A DNA stretch of 64,000 nt from Flavobacterium pectinovorum (GTDB lineage Bacteria > Bacteroidota > Bacteroidia > Flavobacteriales > Flavobacteriaceae). Within the stretch, counting starts at the first letter, position 1. Each line of letters begins with the position of its first letter. The notes beneath the pieces are model-generated. The model was given only the letters and a program-made list of their open reading frames with translations, was not told the DNA's origin and searched no databases. The stretch spans positions 124,001 through 188,000 of the forward strand of contig NZ_FRBX01000008.1 in assembly GCF_900142715.1 (NCBI RefSeq), written 5' to 3'. The position numbers were made by a program, and so were the translations under genes. Below, one piece after another: positions 44,207 through 54,200 of the stretch.

Positions 44207-44240
44207 TGTGTTTAATTTTGTGTTTTTAAATATTAAACAG

Positions 44241-44798
44241 ATGCAAACAACAATATTCGACCGATTAAGAAATGGTGAAATCATTTCGTCAGCAGATAAA
44301 GATGCCTATAAAATGCGTGAAGCTTCCTTTGCTACAAAGAAATTATTGCTTCAGATGAATAATTCGTCAGATCCTGCGGAAATCATAAATTTTTTAAGCC
44401 AGATCACAGCATCTGAGATTGACAAAAGTGTAACTGTATTTACACCGTTATATATCAATTATGGAAAAAATACCAAAATCGGCAAAAATGTATTCATCAA
44501 CTTCGATTGCGTTTTTCTTGATTTGGGCGGAATTACCATTGAAGACAATGTATTAATAGCTCCGAAAGTAAGTTTATTATCTGAAGGTCACCCAACTTCA
44601 ATTGAAGACCGGCATTCTTTAATTCCAAAACCAATTCTCATTAAAAAAAATGCCTGGATTGGTGCCAACGCTACCATTTTGCCGGGCGTAACGATTGGCG
44701 AAAATTCAGTTGTTGCAGCAGGAGCGGTAGTTTCTAAAGATGTTCCCGATAATACGATCGTAGGCGGAATTCCTGCAAAAATTTTAAAAACAATTTAA
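44241..44798 (+). CDS. Left-handed beta-helix O-acetyltransferase
   Basis: About 185 residues of the maltose/galactoside acetyltransferase type. The N-terminal Mac-type helix region (~1-55) is followed by hexapeptide repeats (INYGKNTKIGKNVFIN, WIGANATILPGVTIGENSVV, AAGAVVSKDVPDNTIVGGIPAK). The catalytic His is likely in LLSEGHP. It transfers acetyl from acetyl-CoA to a sugar or similar alcohol in the cytoplasm. A longer frame from 44175 exists, but it would run through the terminator hairpin. The hydrolase gene begins nine bases downstream. Confidence 0.9.
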   Translation: MQTTIFDRLRNGEIISSADKDAYKMREASFATKKLLLQMNNSSDPAEIINFLSQITASEIDKSVTVFTPLYINYGKNTKIGKNVFINFDCVFLDLGGITIEDNVLIAPKVSLLSEGHPTSIEDRHSLIPKPILIKKNAWIGANATILPGVTIGENSVVAAGAVVSKDVPDNTIVGGIPAKILKTI

Positions 44799-44807
44799 TT
44801 TAATAAA

Positions 44808-45854
44808 ATGAAAAAAACATTGATTATTACAATGATGCTTCTTTTAACAATGCAAGCATTTTCGCAAGACAAAAAATCTAAATCAGAAAAAATGAATACA
44901 TCAAAAGAACATTATACTTTCAAATTAAGTGATAAAGTAACGCGTCAAAAAGTAAGTTTCAAAAATCGTTATGGTATTACTTTAAGCGGAGATTTATATC
45001 TTCCGAAAAATGTCGGAAACACAAAATTAGCTGCATTAGCAATTAGCGGGCCTTTTGGAGCTGTAAAACAACAATCGTCAGGATTATACGCAAATATAAT
45101 GGCTGAATGTGGTTTTGCTGTGATAGCATTCGACCCGTCTTATACGGGTGAAAGCAGTGGCGAACCACGAAATGTAGCTTCTCCGGAAATCAATACTGAA
45201 GATTTTAGTGCTGCGGTTGATTTTTTAGGATTGCAAAAAATGGTAGATAGAAATAAAATTGGTATCATCGGGATTTGTGGTTTTGGAGGTTTTGCTTTAA
45301 ATGCCACTGCAATTGACAAACGAGTAAAAGCGGTTGCTGTGACAAGTTTATATGATATGACCAGAGTAATGTCGAAGGGTTACAATGATTCTGTTACTTT
45401 GGAACAAAGAACCAAAACATTAGAAAATCTGGGTGAGCAGCGTTGGAAAGATGCAGAAAACGGAAAACCGGCAGATGGCCCAAGAAATTTACCGGAAACA
45501 TTGAAAGGCGATGAACCACAATTTATAAAAGAATATTTTGATTACTACAGAACGCAACGTGGTTTTCATGTTAACTCTGTGAACTCAAACGGAGCCTGGC
45601 TGATGACAAATCCAATATCTTTTATGAATATGCCAATTTTAAGTTATGTAAAAGAAATTTCGCCGAGACCAATGCTTTTAATCGCAGGAGAAAATGCGCA
45701 CTCAAGATATTTTAGTGAAGATATTTTTAAAATAGCAAATGAACCAAAAGAATTAATAATTATCCCAAATACTGTTCACGTTGATTTGTATGATAAAGTT
45801 AATGTGATTCCTTTCGATAAGCTGGAAAAATTCTTTAAAGATAATTTGAAATAA
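44808..45854 (+). CDS. Exported alpha/beta hydrolase with Cys nucleophile
   Basis: A 348-residue exported protein with a signal peptide ending QAFSQ. The hydrolase core has ALAISGPFGAVKQQ, FDPSYTGESSG and a nucleophile elbow GICGFGG, where Cys157 takes the place of the usual Ser, as in dienelactone hydrolase and the YcjY-like family. The late His is in IIPNTVHVDLYD. The reaction is unknown. It is co-directional with, and nine bases after, the acetyltransferase gene; a terminator follows at 45942. Confidence 0.85.
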   Translation: MKKTLIITMMLLLTMQAFSQDKKSKSEKMNTSKEHYTFKLSDKVTRQKVSFKNRYGITLSGDLYLPKNVGNTKLAALAISGPFGAVKQQSSGLYANIMAECGFAVIAFDPSYTGESSGEPRNVASPEINTEDFSAAVDFLGLQKMVDRNKIGIIGICGFGGFALNATAIDKRVKAVAVTSLYDMTRVMSKGYNDSVTLEQRTKTLENLGEQRWKDAENGKPADGPRNLPETLKGDEPQFIKEYFDYYRTQRGFHVNSVNSNGAWLMTNPISFMNMPILSYVKEISPRPMLLIAGENAHSRYFSEDIFKIANEPKELIIIPNTVHVDLYDKVNVIPFDKLEKFFKDNLK

Positions 45855-45941
45855 TATATCAGATGGCAATTTGACGCAATACCAAATATTTCTAATGTAT
45901 GAAGAAATAAATGGAGCGCATCAGCATTCATCACAATTACA

Positions 45942-45972
45942 AACCTCCAAAGTTATTTTGATTTTGGAGGTT
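45942..45972 (+). terminator. Terminator after the Cys-type hydrolase
   Basis: AACCTCCAAA (45942-45951) and TTTGGAGGTT (45963-45972), 10-bp arms, then ATTTTAT. The rest of the gap to 46140 shows only a TAnnTTTG box (46105-46112). Confidence 0.75.
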
Positions 45973-46104
45973 ATTTTATGTTTACGGGCTTTTTGCCACA
46001 GTCATTAAGGCTTTCAAAAAAGATACCAAATATGCAGATCGAAAGAGTTGTGGATTGATAAAAACCAAGGTTTCCAATTTTTATAGCAGACACTTTAAAT
46101 AATT

Positions 46105-46112
46105 TAATTTTG
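46105..46112 (+). promoter_or_regulatory. Candidate -7 box of the metal-efflux operon
   Basis: TAATTTTG matches TAnnTTTG, 29 bases before the TTG start of the DUF6660 gene. Confidence 0.45.
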
Positions 46113-46140
46113 TAATAGAATAAATAGTATTTTTACTGTA

Positions 46141-46467
46141 TTGAAAACAACCAATATCATATTGTCTTTTATCATTCTTATTATTTCCTTCATGCCGTGT
46201 GCTGATATGGAAATGAATAATGCTGCGCAAAAGACAGCTCAATTTACTGAAACTCATATTGATCATTCGCATGACACACAAAATGATTTGTGCTCACCAT
46301 TTTGCGTATGCAGTTGTTGTGGAGTGCAAGTGTTAAGCTATGCATCTGCAATTAATTTTGATTTTCATGTTATAGGGGCTTTGATTAAGCGTCCGTTACC
46401 AAATTACATCTCAGTTTTAGCTTCCAATTTCTACGGAAGTATTTGGCAGCCACCTCAAATAGTATAA
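46141..46467 (+). CDS. DUF6660-like Cys/His-rich exported protein
   Basis: A 108-residue protein with an N-terminal hydrophobic signal (ILSFIILIISFMPC), a His-rich linker (THIDHSHDTQND), the Cys cluster CSPFCVCSCCG and a C-terminal SIWQPP motif. I recognise this layout from small proteins preceding CzcA-type pumps in flavobacteria. The His and Cys clusters suggest metal binding. No ATG is available upstream, so TTG at 46141 is taken as start. It is the first gene of the efflux operon and may sense or hand over the metal. Confidence 0.75.
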   Translation: MKTTNIILSFIILIISFMPCADMEMNNAAQKTAQFTETHIDHSHDTQNDLCSPFCVCSCCGVQVLSYASAINFDFHVIGALIKRPLPNYISVLASNFYGSIWQPPQIV

Positions 46468-46474
46468 TGTTGCC

Positions 46475-46515
46475 CGTCCCGAATTTTCGGGATTCGGTTA
46501 GAGATTTGTGGACTT
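46475..46515 (+). other. Two small hairpins before the RND gene
   Basis: TCCCGAA/TTCGGGA (46475-46490) and GTGGA/TCCAC (about 46507-46519). They may set relative expression within the metal operon. Confidence 0.4.
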
Positions 46516-46572
46516 TCCACACAATTTAAAGACAATTTATTGTCTTAATTTCTCATTTCATTATATATTCAA

Positions 46573-49500
46573 ATGTTAGATAAAATTATACAGTTTAGTA
46601 TAAGGAACAAATTCATTATACTATTGTTTACCTTGGTATTAATTGCCTGGGGAAGCTATTCGCTTAAAAAATTACCACTAGATGCATTGCCTGATGTTAC
46701 CAATAATCAGGTTCAAATTATTACTACAGCGCCAACTTTGGCCAGTCAGGAAGTAGAGCAATTAATTACTTATCCGCTTGAACAATCTGTCAAGACCGTT
46801 GCTAAAGTCATTGAACTTCGTAGTATTTCTCGTTTTGGTTTATCGGTAGTGACCGTGGTTTTTGAAGATAATGTTGACATTTACTGGGCCAGAGAGCAAA
46901 TATTTCAGCGTTTAAAACAAGCAGAAGAGAATATCCCTGCGTATGCCGGAACTCCAGAACTCGCGCCTATTACAACTGGTTTAGGAGAAATTTATCAATA
47001 TGATGTTTATGCCAAAAAAGGATATGAAGATAAGTATGATGCGATACAATTAAGAACTATACAGGATTGGATTATTATTCCGCAATTGCAGGGAATAGCA
47101 GGCGTAGCAGATGTTAGTACCTGGGGGGGCAAATTAAAACAATATGAAATAGCTGTCAATCCAAATACTTTAAATAGTTTAGGCGTAACCATCACTGAAA
47201 TTTTTGATGCTTTAGAGAAAAACAATCAAAATACGGGGGGCGCTTATATCGAAAAAGACCAGTATGCCTACTTCATTCGTGGAGTCGGCATGGCTACAGG
47301 TGTAAAAGATTTAGGAAACGTAGTAGTCAAAAATCGTAATGGTTCTCCGGTTCTGGTTCGTGATGTTGCAGAAGTTCGGGAAGGCATTTCACTTCGATAT
47401 GGTGCTTCTACTAAAGATGGTAAGGGAGAAATTGTTTGTGGACTGGCTTTGATGCTTAAAGGAGAAAATTCAAGTGCAGTTGTTGCGCGTATTAAAGAAA
47501 AAATGATCCAAATAAATAAAAGCCTTCCAGAAGGAGTTGTGGCAGAAGCCTTCATTGACAGAGGAAAATTAGTTGATAGTGCTATTGGAACAATAAGTAA
47601 AAATTTATTGGAGGGAGCATTGATCGTTATTTTTGTACTTATTTTATTTTTAGGAAATCTTCGTGCAGGTTTAATTGTAGCATCTGTAATCCCGCTGGCG
47701 ATGCTTTTTGCCGTTATTTTAATGAATGCCTTTGGCGTAAGCGGAAACTTAATGAGTTTGGGAGCAATTGATTTTGGAATTATCGTCGATGGCGCGGTTA
47801 TCATAGTTGAAGCTACGATGCATCATTTGCAGAAACTCAAAAGAAAAGATAATTTATCACAAGAAGAAATGGATACTGAAGTATATAATTCAGCATCTAA
47901 GATTAGAAATAGTGCTGCATTTGGAGAAATCATTATTCTTATCGTGTACTTGCCTATTCTGGCTCTTATTGGTACAGAGGGAAAAATGTTTAAACCTATG
48001 GCCATGACAGTTGGTTTTGCTGTTATTGGTGCTTTTATTCTTTCGTTAACGTATGTACCCATGATGAGTGCCATGTTTTTATCTAAAAATACAGAACACA
48101 AAGAAAACTTTAGTGACCGAATGATGGCGTGGCTGGAGAATATTTACGCACCATTTTTAGAGAAGGCATTGGCCTTTAAAAAAACAGTATTAGGTATTGC
48201 TCTTGGTTTATTTATTTTGGGAGTTATTGTTTTTCAAAATATGGGAGGAGAATTTATTCCAACTATCGAAGAAGGAGATCTTGCACTAAATGTTACTATT
48301 ATGACAGGAAGTTCTCTAACCCAAATGATAAAGACTACTACGGAATATGAAAAAATTTTAAAAGATAAATTTCCTGAGATTAAAACCGTTGTAGCTAAAA
48401 TTGGAAGCGGTGAAATACCAACAGACCCAATGCCAATAGAAAGTGCAGATTTGATTATTGTTCTTAAAGATAAAAAGCAATGGTCAGGAAAATACAAAAA
48501 TTGGGAAGATTTAGCGAATGCGATGAAAAAAGAAATGGAAATTATTCCCGGAGTAAACATTGAGATTTCACAACCTATTCAAATGCGTTTTAATGAATTG
48601 ATGACCGGAAGCAGAAGTGATATTGCAATTAAGATTTTTGGAGATGACTTAGAAATTCTGGATGCAAAAGCAGCCGAACTCATTTCGAAAGTAAAAAACA
48701 TTGAAGGAATAGGAGATTTAAAAGCAGATAAAGTTACTGGTTTACCACAAATTACGATCAAATATGATTATAATAAAATCGCTTTATATGGTTTAAATAT
48801 ATCTGATATTAACCGCATTATTCGTTCGTCATTTGCGGGAGAGATTGCAGGTAAGATATACGATGAAAGCAAGCGGTTTGATGTTGTAGTAAGAATGAAT
48901 GCCGATAACAGAAGTGATATTGCCGATGTGAGCAATTTATTTATACCATTGCCGAATGGGCAGCAGGTACCACTTTCGCAAGTGGCTTCCATTAATTATG
49001 AGCAAGGTCCTGTACAGGTTTCGCGTGAAGATGGTAAGCGAAGAATAACAGTCGGACTGAATGTTCGTGGTCGTGATATTAAAAGTGTAGTGGAGGAAAT
49101 TCAGCAAAAACTAGATAAAAGTTTTGAACTTCCCGCAGGCTATTATGTTACTTATGGAGGACAGTTTGAGAATTTAATTGAAGCCACAAAACGGTTATCA
49201 ATTGCATTGCCAATTGCATTGGGATTAATTTTAATATTATTATTTTTTACTTTTAATAGTTTCAAACAAGCCGGATTAATCTTTACAGCTATTCCGTTAT
49301 CAGCCATTGGAGGAATTTTTGCACTTTGGTTGCGAGGTATGCCATTTAGTATTTCGGCTGGAATTGGTTTTATTGCTTTATTTGGAATAGCAGTATTAAA
49401 CGGAATTGTCCTGATTTCGTATTTCAATCAGCTTAAAGCAGAAGGAATAACAGATCCCCTACAACGAGTGTTCCTTGGAACCAAAACCAGACTAAGACCA

Positions 49501-50892
49501 GTATTAATGACAGCTGCCGTGGCATCTCTGGGTTTTTTGCCAATGGCATTATCAACCAGTGGAGGGGCAGAAGTACAAAAGCCATTGGCAACAGTAGTTA
49601 TTGGCGGATTATTTTCGGCAACCCTGCTCACCTTAATTGTTTTGCCAATTCTATATCTGCTATTGGAGAACAATACTAAAAAAAGAAAAATGATATCGCA
49701 ACCTCTTACCATCGCATTGTTATTGCTTTTTACGAGTATTTCATTTGCCCAAACGACACAACCGGTAAGTTTACAAAAAGCAATTGAAATAGGGAAATCT
49801 AACAATATAGATTTAAAAATTGCCGATAAGGAAATTGAGAAACAAACCGCTCTTAAAAAGACAGCTTTCCAGGCAGATCCGCTTAATGTTCAATATCAGG
49901 GAGGTCAGTTCAACAGTGTTGATTTTGATCATAATATTTCGATTCAGCAATACTTTCCGATAGGAAAAATTACCAAAGCCAATCGACAATTACAAGAAGA
50001 ACTGGTCAAGCTGGCTGAAAAGCGAAAAGCATTATCTGAATATGAAATAGAAAAAGCAATCACGCTCTCTTATTATCAATATCTATACGGTATTTCAATC
50101 CAAAAACTGAATTCTGAACTTAATGATATTTATACCAAATTTCTTAAAAATGCAGAGCTTCGTTTCAAAACCGGAGAAAGTGGCAATATCGAGGTTATTA
50201 GTGCCAAGGCGAAGGTAAAAGAGATCGAAACGCAAAAAGAGCAGCTTAGTTATGATATGGCCATTTACCAAAAGCAATTTCAGTTTTTCGTTCAAACTAA
50301 CGAAAATATAGTACCAGATACCAATACTACATTACTCTATTCTGATGTAAATGAGAAAGGAAAATCAAAAGCAGAGGGTCTGGTTACAGATTATTATAAT
50401 CAGCAAATTTCGGTATATCAAAAAGAAGCCAATACGTTTAAAGCTATGCGTACGCCCAAATTGGGATTGGGATATTTTGCCCAAACCATCAATACAGAAT
50501 CTTTGTTTCAGGGCTTTACGGCAGGGCTTCAAATTCCGTTATTTGGAGGAGTCAATACAGCCAAGGCACAGGCAGCTTCTATAAGCATTTCGCAGTCAGA
50601 GCTTGCATTAGATAAAAACAAACTGGCTTTGAATTTTCAAATGCAGGAATTACAGAACAATTTTGAAAAGCAAAAAAAAGCATTGACCTATTATCAAAAT
50701 GAAGGAACACAATATGCGGATCAGATTATAAAGTCGGCAGAAAAAAGTTATGCTAATGGTGATATGAGCTATTGGTCGTACATCAGTTTTTTGAATCAGG
50801 CCATTGACATTAAAAAACAGTATGCAGAAGCAGCACATTCCTTTAACCAAAGTGCTATCGAATTACAGTTTCCATCCCTTACAAATAAATAA
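46573..50892 (+). CDS. CzcA/CusA metal RND pump fused to a TolC-like outer-membrane protein
   Basis: A 1439-residue fusion. Residues ~1-1038 are a heavy-metal RND pump with the twelve-helix layout and the motif IDFGIIVDGAVIIVEA. From ~1060 to the end is an outer-membrane-factor domain with long helices (VSLQKAIEIGKSNNIDLKIA, LRFKTGESGNIEVISAKAK, GLQIPLFGG). At the join, residue 1040 is Met followed by a complete signal-peptide-like stretch ending SISFAQ, so the second half could be cleaved or independently started at 49690. The protein would export metal cations from periplasm to outside together with the adaptor encoded next. The metal is not fixed by sequence; Cu, Zn or Co are all possible. 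Confidence 0.93.
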   Translation: MLDKIIQFSIRNKFIILLFTLVLIAWGSYSLKKLPLDALPDVTNNQVQIITTAPTLASQEVEQLITYPLEQSVKTVAKVIELRSISRFGLSVVTVVFEDNVDIYWAREQIFQRLKQAEENIPAYAGTPELAPITTGLGEIYQYDVYAKKGYEDKYDAIQLRTIQDWIIIPQLQGIAGVADVSTWGGKLKQYEIAVNPNTLNSLGVTITEIFDALEKNNQNTGGAYIEKDQYAYFIRGVGMATGVKDLGNVVVKNRNGSPVLVRDVAEVREGISLRYGASTKDGKGEIVCGLALMLKGENSSAVVARIKEKMIQINKSLPEGVVAEAFIDRGKLVDSAIGTISKNLLEGALIVIFVLILFLGNLRAGLIVASVIPLAMLFAVILMNAFGVSGNLMSLGAIDFGIIVDGAVIIVEATMHHLQKLKRKDNLSQEEMDTEVYNSASKIRNSAAFGEIIILIVYLPILALIGTEGKMFKPMAMTVGFAVIGAFILSLTYVPMMSAMFLSKNTEHKENFSDRMMAWLENIYAPFLEKALAFKKTVLGIALGLFILGVIVFQNMGGEFIPTIEEGDLALNVTIMTGSSLTQMIKTTTEYEKILKDKFPEIKTVVAKIGSGEIPTDPMPIESADLIIVLKDKKQWSGKYKNWEDLANAMKKEMEIIPGVNIEISQPIQMRFNELMTGSRSDIAIKIFGDDLEILDAKAAELISKVKNIEGIGDLKADKVTGLPQITIKYDYNKIALYGLNISDINRIIRSSFAGEIAGKIYDESKRFDVVVRMNADNRSDIADVSNLFIPLPNGQQVPLSQVASINYEQGPVQVSREDGKRRITVGLNVRGRDIKSVVEEIQQKLDKSFELPAGYYVTYGGQFENLIEATKRLSIALPIALGLILILLFFTFNSFKQAGLIFTAIPLSAIGGIFALWLRGMPFSISAGIGFIALFGIAVLNGIVLISYFNQLKAEGITDPLQRVFLGTKTRLRPVLMTAAVASLGFLPMALSTSGGAEVQKPLATVVIGGLFSATLLTLIVLPILYLLLENNTKKRKMISQPLTIALLLLFTSISFAQTTQPVSLQKAIEIGKSNNIDLKIADKEIEKQTALKKTAFQADPLNVQYQGGQFNSVDFDHNISIQQYFPIGKITKANRQLQEELVKLAEKRKALSEYEIEKAITLSYYQYLYGISIQKLNSELNDIYTKFLKNAELRFKTGESGNIEVISAKAKVKEIETQKEQLSYDMAIYQKQFQFFVQTNENIVPDTNTTLLYSDVNEKGKSKAEGLVTDYYNQQISVYQKEANTFKAMRTPKLGLGYFAQTINTESLFQGFTAGLQIPLFGGVNTAKAQAASISISQSELALDKNKLALNFQMQELQNNFEKQKKALTYYQNEGTQYADQIIKSAEKSYANGDMSYWSYISFLNQAIDIKKQYAEAAHSFNQSAIELQFPSLTNK

Positions 50893-50902
50893 ATTCCGCA
50901 AA

Positions 50903-52108
50903 ATGAAAAAATATAATATTTCAAAAATAACAGCTAAAATCAGTTTATTGATACTGGTTTTAAGTCTCTTTTTAATCACTTCCTGTCAGGATAAAAAAAC
51001 CGAAGAAACACATGAAGAAGAAAAATCTGAAACGGAAGTAGCATTAACGGCTGATCAATTTAAAACCGTTGGAATCGAAACCGGTTTGGTTGAAGAGAGA
51101 AACCTGAATAAAATCATAAAAGCAAACGGTTATACAACGGTACCGCCTCAAAATTCTGCAGAAGTAGCCACCTTAATTGGCGGAACGGTTAAAGATATTT
51201 TTGTTTTAGAAGGCACTTATGTCAACAAGGGAAAAGTTCTGGCGACCATTCAAAATCTGGAAGTAATCGAGATGCAGGGAGATTATCATTCTGCAACAGC
51301 AAATATCGAATATTTACAATTAGAATATAATCGCCAGAAAACACTGAGTGATGAGAATGTAAATCCACGGAAAATTTTTCAGGAAGTAAAATCAAAGCTG
51401 GCAGCAGAGAGAGCAAGAGCACAGGCAGCAAAAAATAAACTCGAAGCTTTGCATGTAAGCACCAAAGGGAGTAGCTCACTTGTTCCTATCGTGGCGCCCA
51501 TTAGTGGTTATGTAGGCAAAATAAACATTGCAAAAGGAGCATTTGCAGAAACTGGACTGATTTTATTTGAAGTAGTAGATAACAGTCAGATGCACTTAGA
51601 TTTAAATGTTTATGAAAAAGATCTGGGTTCTATTTCTGTTGGGCAGGTGATTGATTTTGTGTTAACGAATCAATCGAATAAATCTATTAAAGGAAAAATC
51701 TTCGGAATTAATAAATCTTTTTCGAATGAAAGTAAAACGGTAGCCGTACATGCAAAAATAGATCCTGCCAATGCAAAAGATTTAATTCCGGGAATGTATG
51801 TCTCGGCAAACATCAATATCACAAATGCAACTGTTCCCGCATTACCAAAAGATGCTATTGTTAGAAATGGTGATAAATATTTTGTTTATATTCAGGAACA
51901 AAATCACCTCGGGAAGAAAAGTGCGAACAAAGAAAAAGAACAGGATGAAATTCATTTTAAAGCTATTGAAGTTATTCCCGGAACAACAGACCTTGGTTTT
52001 ACAGAGGTAAAATTTGTAGATGAAATACCTTCTGGTGCACGAATAGTTTTCAAGGGTGCTTTTTATTTATTATCAGCGATAAAAGGCGGTGGAGAGCATG
52101 AACATTAA
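50903..52108 (+). CDS. Metal-efflux periplasmic adaptor lipoprotein (CusB/CzcB-like)
   Basis: About 401 residues. A lipobox Cys lies near residue 28 (LITSC), followed by an acidic/His linker (KKTEETHEEEKSE), then barrel-sandwich halves (GGTVKDIFVLEGTYVNKGKV and VPIVAPISGYVGKINIAKGA) around a helical hairpin and a beta-barrel. The frame can be read from 50804 inside the RND gene, but the ATG at 50903, ten bases after the RND stop, gives the proper lipoprotein signal. It joins the pump to its outer-membrane domain. Confidence 0.92.
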   Translation: MKKYNISKITAKISLLILVLSLFLITSCQDKKTEETHEEEKSETEVALTADQFKTVGIETGLVEERNLNKIIKANGYTTVPPQNSAEVATLIGGTVKDIFVLEGTYVNKGKVLATIQNLEVIEMQGDYHSATANIEYLQLEYNRQKTLSDENVNPRKIFQEVKSKLAAERARAQAAKNKLEALHVSTKGSSSLVPIVAPISGYVGKINIAKGAFAETGLILFEVVDNSQMHLDLNVYEKDLGSISVGQVIDFVLTNQSNKSIKGKIFGINKSFSNESKTVAVHAKIDPANAKDLIPGMYVSANINITNATVPALPKDAIVRNGDKYFVYIQEQNHLGKKSANKEKEQDEIHFKAIEVIPGTTDLGFTEVKFVDEIPSGARIVFKGAFYLLSAIKGGGEHEH

Positions 52109-52160
52109 AAAATCAACATTCGATAATTAAATTTTTGAATTAGAAAAAATCAAAAAAATT

Positions 52161-54185
52161 ATGATACATCAACACAAATACGATGCAAATGGCAAACAGC
52201 TTTGTTGCACACAAGAGGAAAAAATTAATAAAAAATCAGATAAAAACAGCGGTTGTTGTTCGGCACATGATGAACAGGAACATTCTGATGAGGATGGGCA
52301 TAATCATGAACATAATGCTAATGAAAGTACCTTAAAAATGTTCCTGCCTGCTATAATCTCATTAGTTTTGTTACTGGTAGCTATAGGTCTTGATAATTAT
52401 TTTCAGCAAAGCTGGTTTACAAAATATGTTAGATTATCCTGGTATATAGTGGCTTATTTACCTGTTGGAATTCCTGTTTTGAAAGAAGCATTTGAAAGTA
52501 TAACAAAAGGCGAATTTTTCTCTGAATTTCTTTTGATGTGTATTGCTACACTTGGAGCATTTGCTATTGGTGAATATCCGGAAGGAGTCGCAGTAATGCT
52601 ATTTTATACTATTGGCGAAGTTTTTCAGACTTTGGCAGTAAGCAGGGCAAAATCAAATATAAAAAGTTTGTTGGACCAACGTCCTGACGAAGTTAGTATT
52701 TTAGTGAATAATCTTGTACAAACCGTAAAAGCAGCAGATGTAAGTATTGGGACTATTATACAGCTTAAATCCGGGGAGAAACTAGGATTAGACGGAGAAT
52801 TAATATCAGAGAAAGCATCGTTTAATACCGCCGCTCTAACGGGTGAAAGCAAGCCAGATACTAAAGTAAAAGGAGAAACCGTTTTGGCGGGTATGATAAA
52901 CGGAACAACCATTGCTCAGGTAAAAGTAACTACTGCCTATAATGACAGTAAGCTTTCCAAAATATTAGAAATGGTTCAAAATGCAACAGCTCAAAAAGCA
53001 CCAACGGAGCTATTCATCAGAAAATTTGCCAAAATCTATACACCAATAGTAGTTTTTCTAGCCATTGCCATTTGTTTATTGCCTTACTTTTTTGTGGCTA
53101 ACTATGATTTTAATGATTGGTTATACCGGGCATTGGTCTTTCTGGTAATATCTTGCCCTTGTGCTTTAGTAATTAGTATTCCGCTTGGTTATTTTGGAGG
53201 AATTGGTGCAGCGAGTAAAAACGGGATATTGTTTAAGGGGAGTAACTTTTTGGATAGTATTGCCAATATCCAAAATGTAGTAATGGACAAAACAGGAACC
53301 ATGACCGAAGGAGTTTTTATGGTTCAGGAAGTTATTATTTCAAATGAATTTGAAAGAGAAGAAATACTCAAAATGGTTAATGCTTTAGAAAGTCAAAGTA
53401 ACCATCCGGTTGCTACTGCCATTCATAATCACGTAGGCGCAATTGATCCTTCCATTGAACTTAAAAATGTAGAAGAAATAGCAGGGCATGGGTTAAAAGC
53501 GGAAATCAACGGAAAAGAACTTCATGTGGGCAATTTTAAGTTGATGGACAAATTTAGCATTCCGTATGATATTGATCCAGATTCTATTGTTTACACGTTG
53601 ATTGCCATTGCCTATGATAAAAAGTTTGCAGGATATTTAACTATTGCTGACTTGATTAAAGAGGATGCACAGCTAACTATCGACAAACTAAAATCGATGG
53701 GGGTTAAAACCACAATGCTAAGTGGGGATAAAAACACTGTAGTGCAGTTTGTTGCCAATAAACTAGGTATAAGTAATGCTTTTGGGGACTTATTGCCTGA
53801 AGATAAAGTAAATAAAGTAAATGAAATAAAAGCTAAAAATGAAACAGTAGCTTTTGTTGGTGATGGTGTTAATGATGCGCCGGTTGTGGCATTAAGTACT
53901 GTAGGAATTGCAATGGGCGGCTTGGGAAGTGATGCAACAATTGAAACAGCCGATGTTGTAATTCAGGATGATAAACCCAGTAAAATACCAATGGCAATCA
54001 ATATAGGAAAGCAAACGCGCAAGATAGTCTGGCAAAACATTACGCTGGCTTTTGTAGTTAAAGGGATTGTTTTGATTCTGGGTGCGGGAGGCTTGGCTAC
54101 GATGTGGGAAGCTGTATTTGCAGATGTTGGAGTGGCTTTGTTGGCAATTTTAAATGCTGTGAGAATTCAGAAAATGAAATTTTAA
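52161..54185 (+). CDS. Zn/Cd-type P1B ATPase
   Basis: A 674-residue metal-exporting ATPase. The N-terminal ~50 residues are Cys and His rich (QLCCTQ, GCCSAHDEQEH, DGHNHEHN) in place of a clear heavy-metal-associated domain. Membrane helices follow, with TGES in the actuator domain, the CPC motif at Cys332/Cys334, the phosphorylated Asp376 in DKTGTMTEG, NHPVATAIHNH, GDGVNDAPVVAL, and an Asp-Val-Gly in the last helices, which suggests the Zn/Cd/Pb group. It pumps metal from the cytoplasm to the periplasm, handing over to the RND system encoded upstream. A perfect terminator follows. Confidence 0.94.
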   Translation: MIHQHKYDANGKQLCCTQEEKINKKSDKNSGCCSAHDEQEHSDEDGHNHEHNANESTLKMFLPAIISLVLLLVAIGLDNYFQQSWFTKYVRLSWYIVAYLPVGIPVLKEAFESITKGEFFSEFLLMCIATLGAFAIGEYPEGVAVMLFYTIGEVFQTLAVSRAKSNIKSLLDQRPDEVSILVNNLVQTVKAADVSIGTIIQLKSGEKLGLDGELISEKASFNTAALTGESKPDTKVKGETVLAGMINGTTIAQVKVTTAYNDSKLSKILEMVQNATAQKAPTELFIRKFAKIYTPIVVFLAIAICLLPYFFVANYDFNDWLYRALVFLVISCPCALVISIPLGYFGGIGAASKNGILFKGSNFLDSIANIQNVVMDKTGTMTEGVFMVQEVIISNEFEREEILKMVNALESQSNHPVATAIHNHVGAIDPSIELKNVEEIAGHGLKAEINGKELHVGNFKLMDKFSIPYDIDPDSIVYTLIAIAYDKKFAGYLTIADLIKEDAQLTIDKLKSMGVKTTMLSGDKNTVVQFVANKLGISNAFGDLLPEDKVNKVNEIKAKNETVAFVGDGVNDAPVVALSTVGIAMGGLGSDATIETADVVIQDDKPSKIPMAINIGKQTRKIVWQNITLAFVVKGIVLILGAGGLATMWEAVFADVGVALLAILNAVRIQKMKF

Positions 54186-54200
54186 ATATATAAAGTTATA

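Noticed and set aside
45897..46080. Short frames upstream of the metal operon, including a His/Ser-rich 37-codon one
   Set aside because: They run through the terminator hairpin at 45942 and match no known protein.
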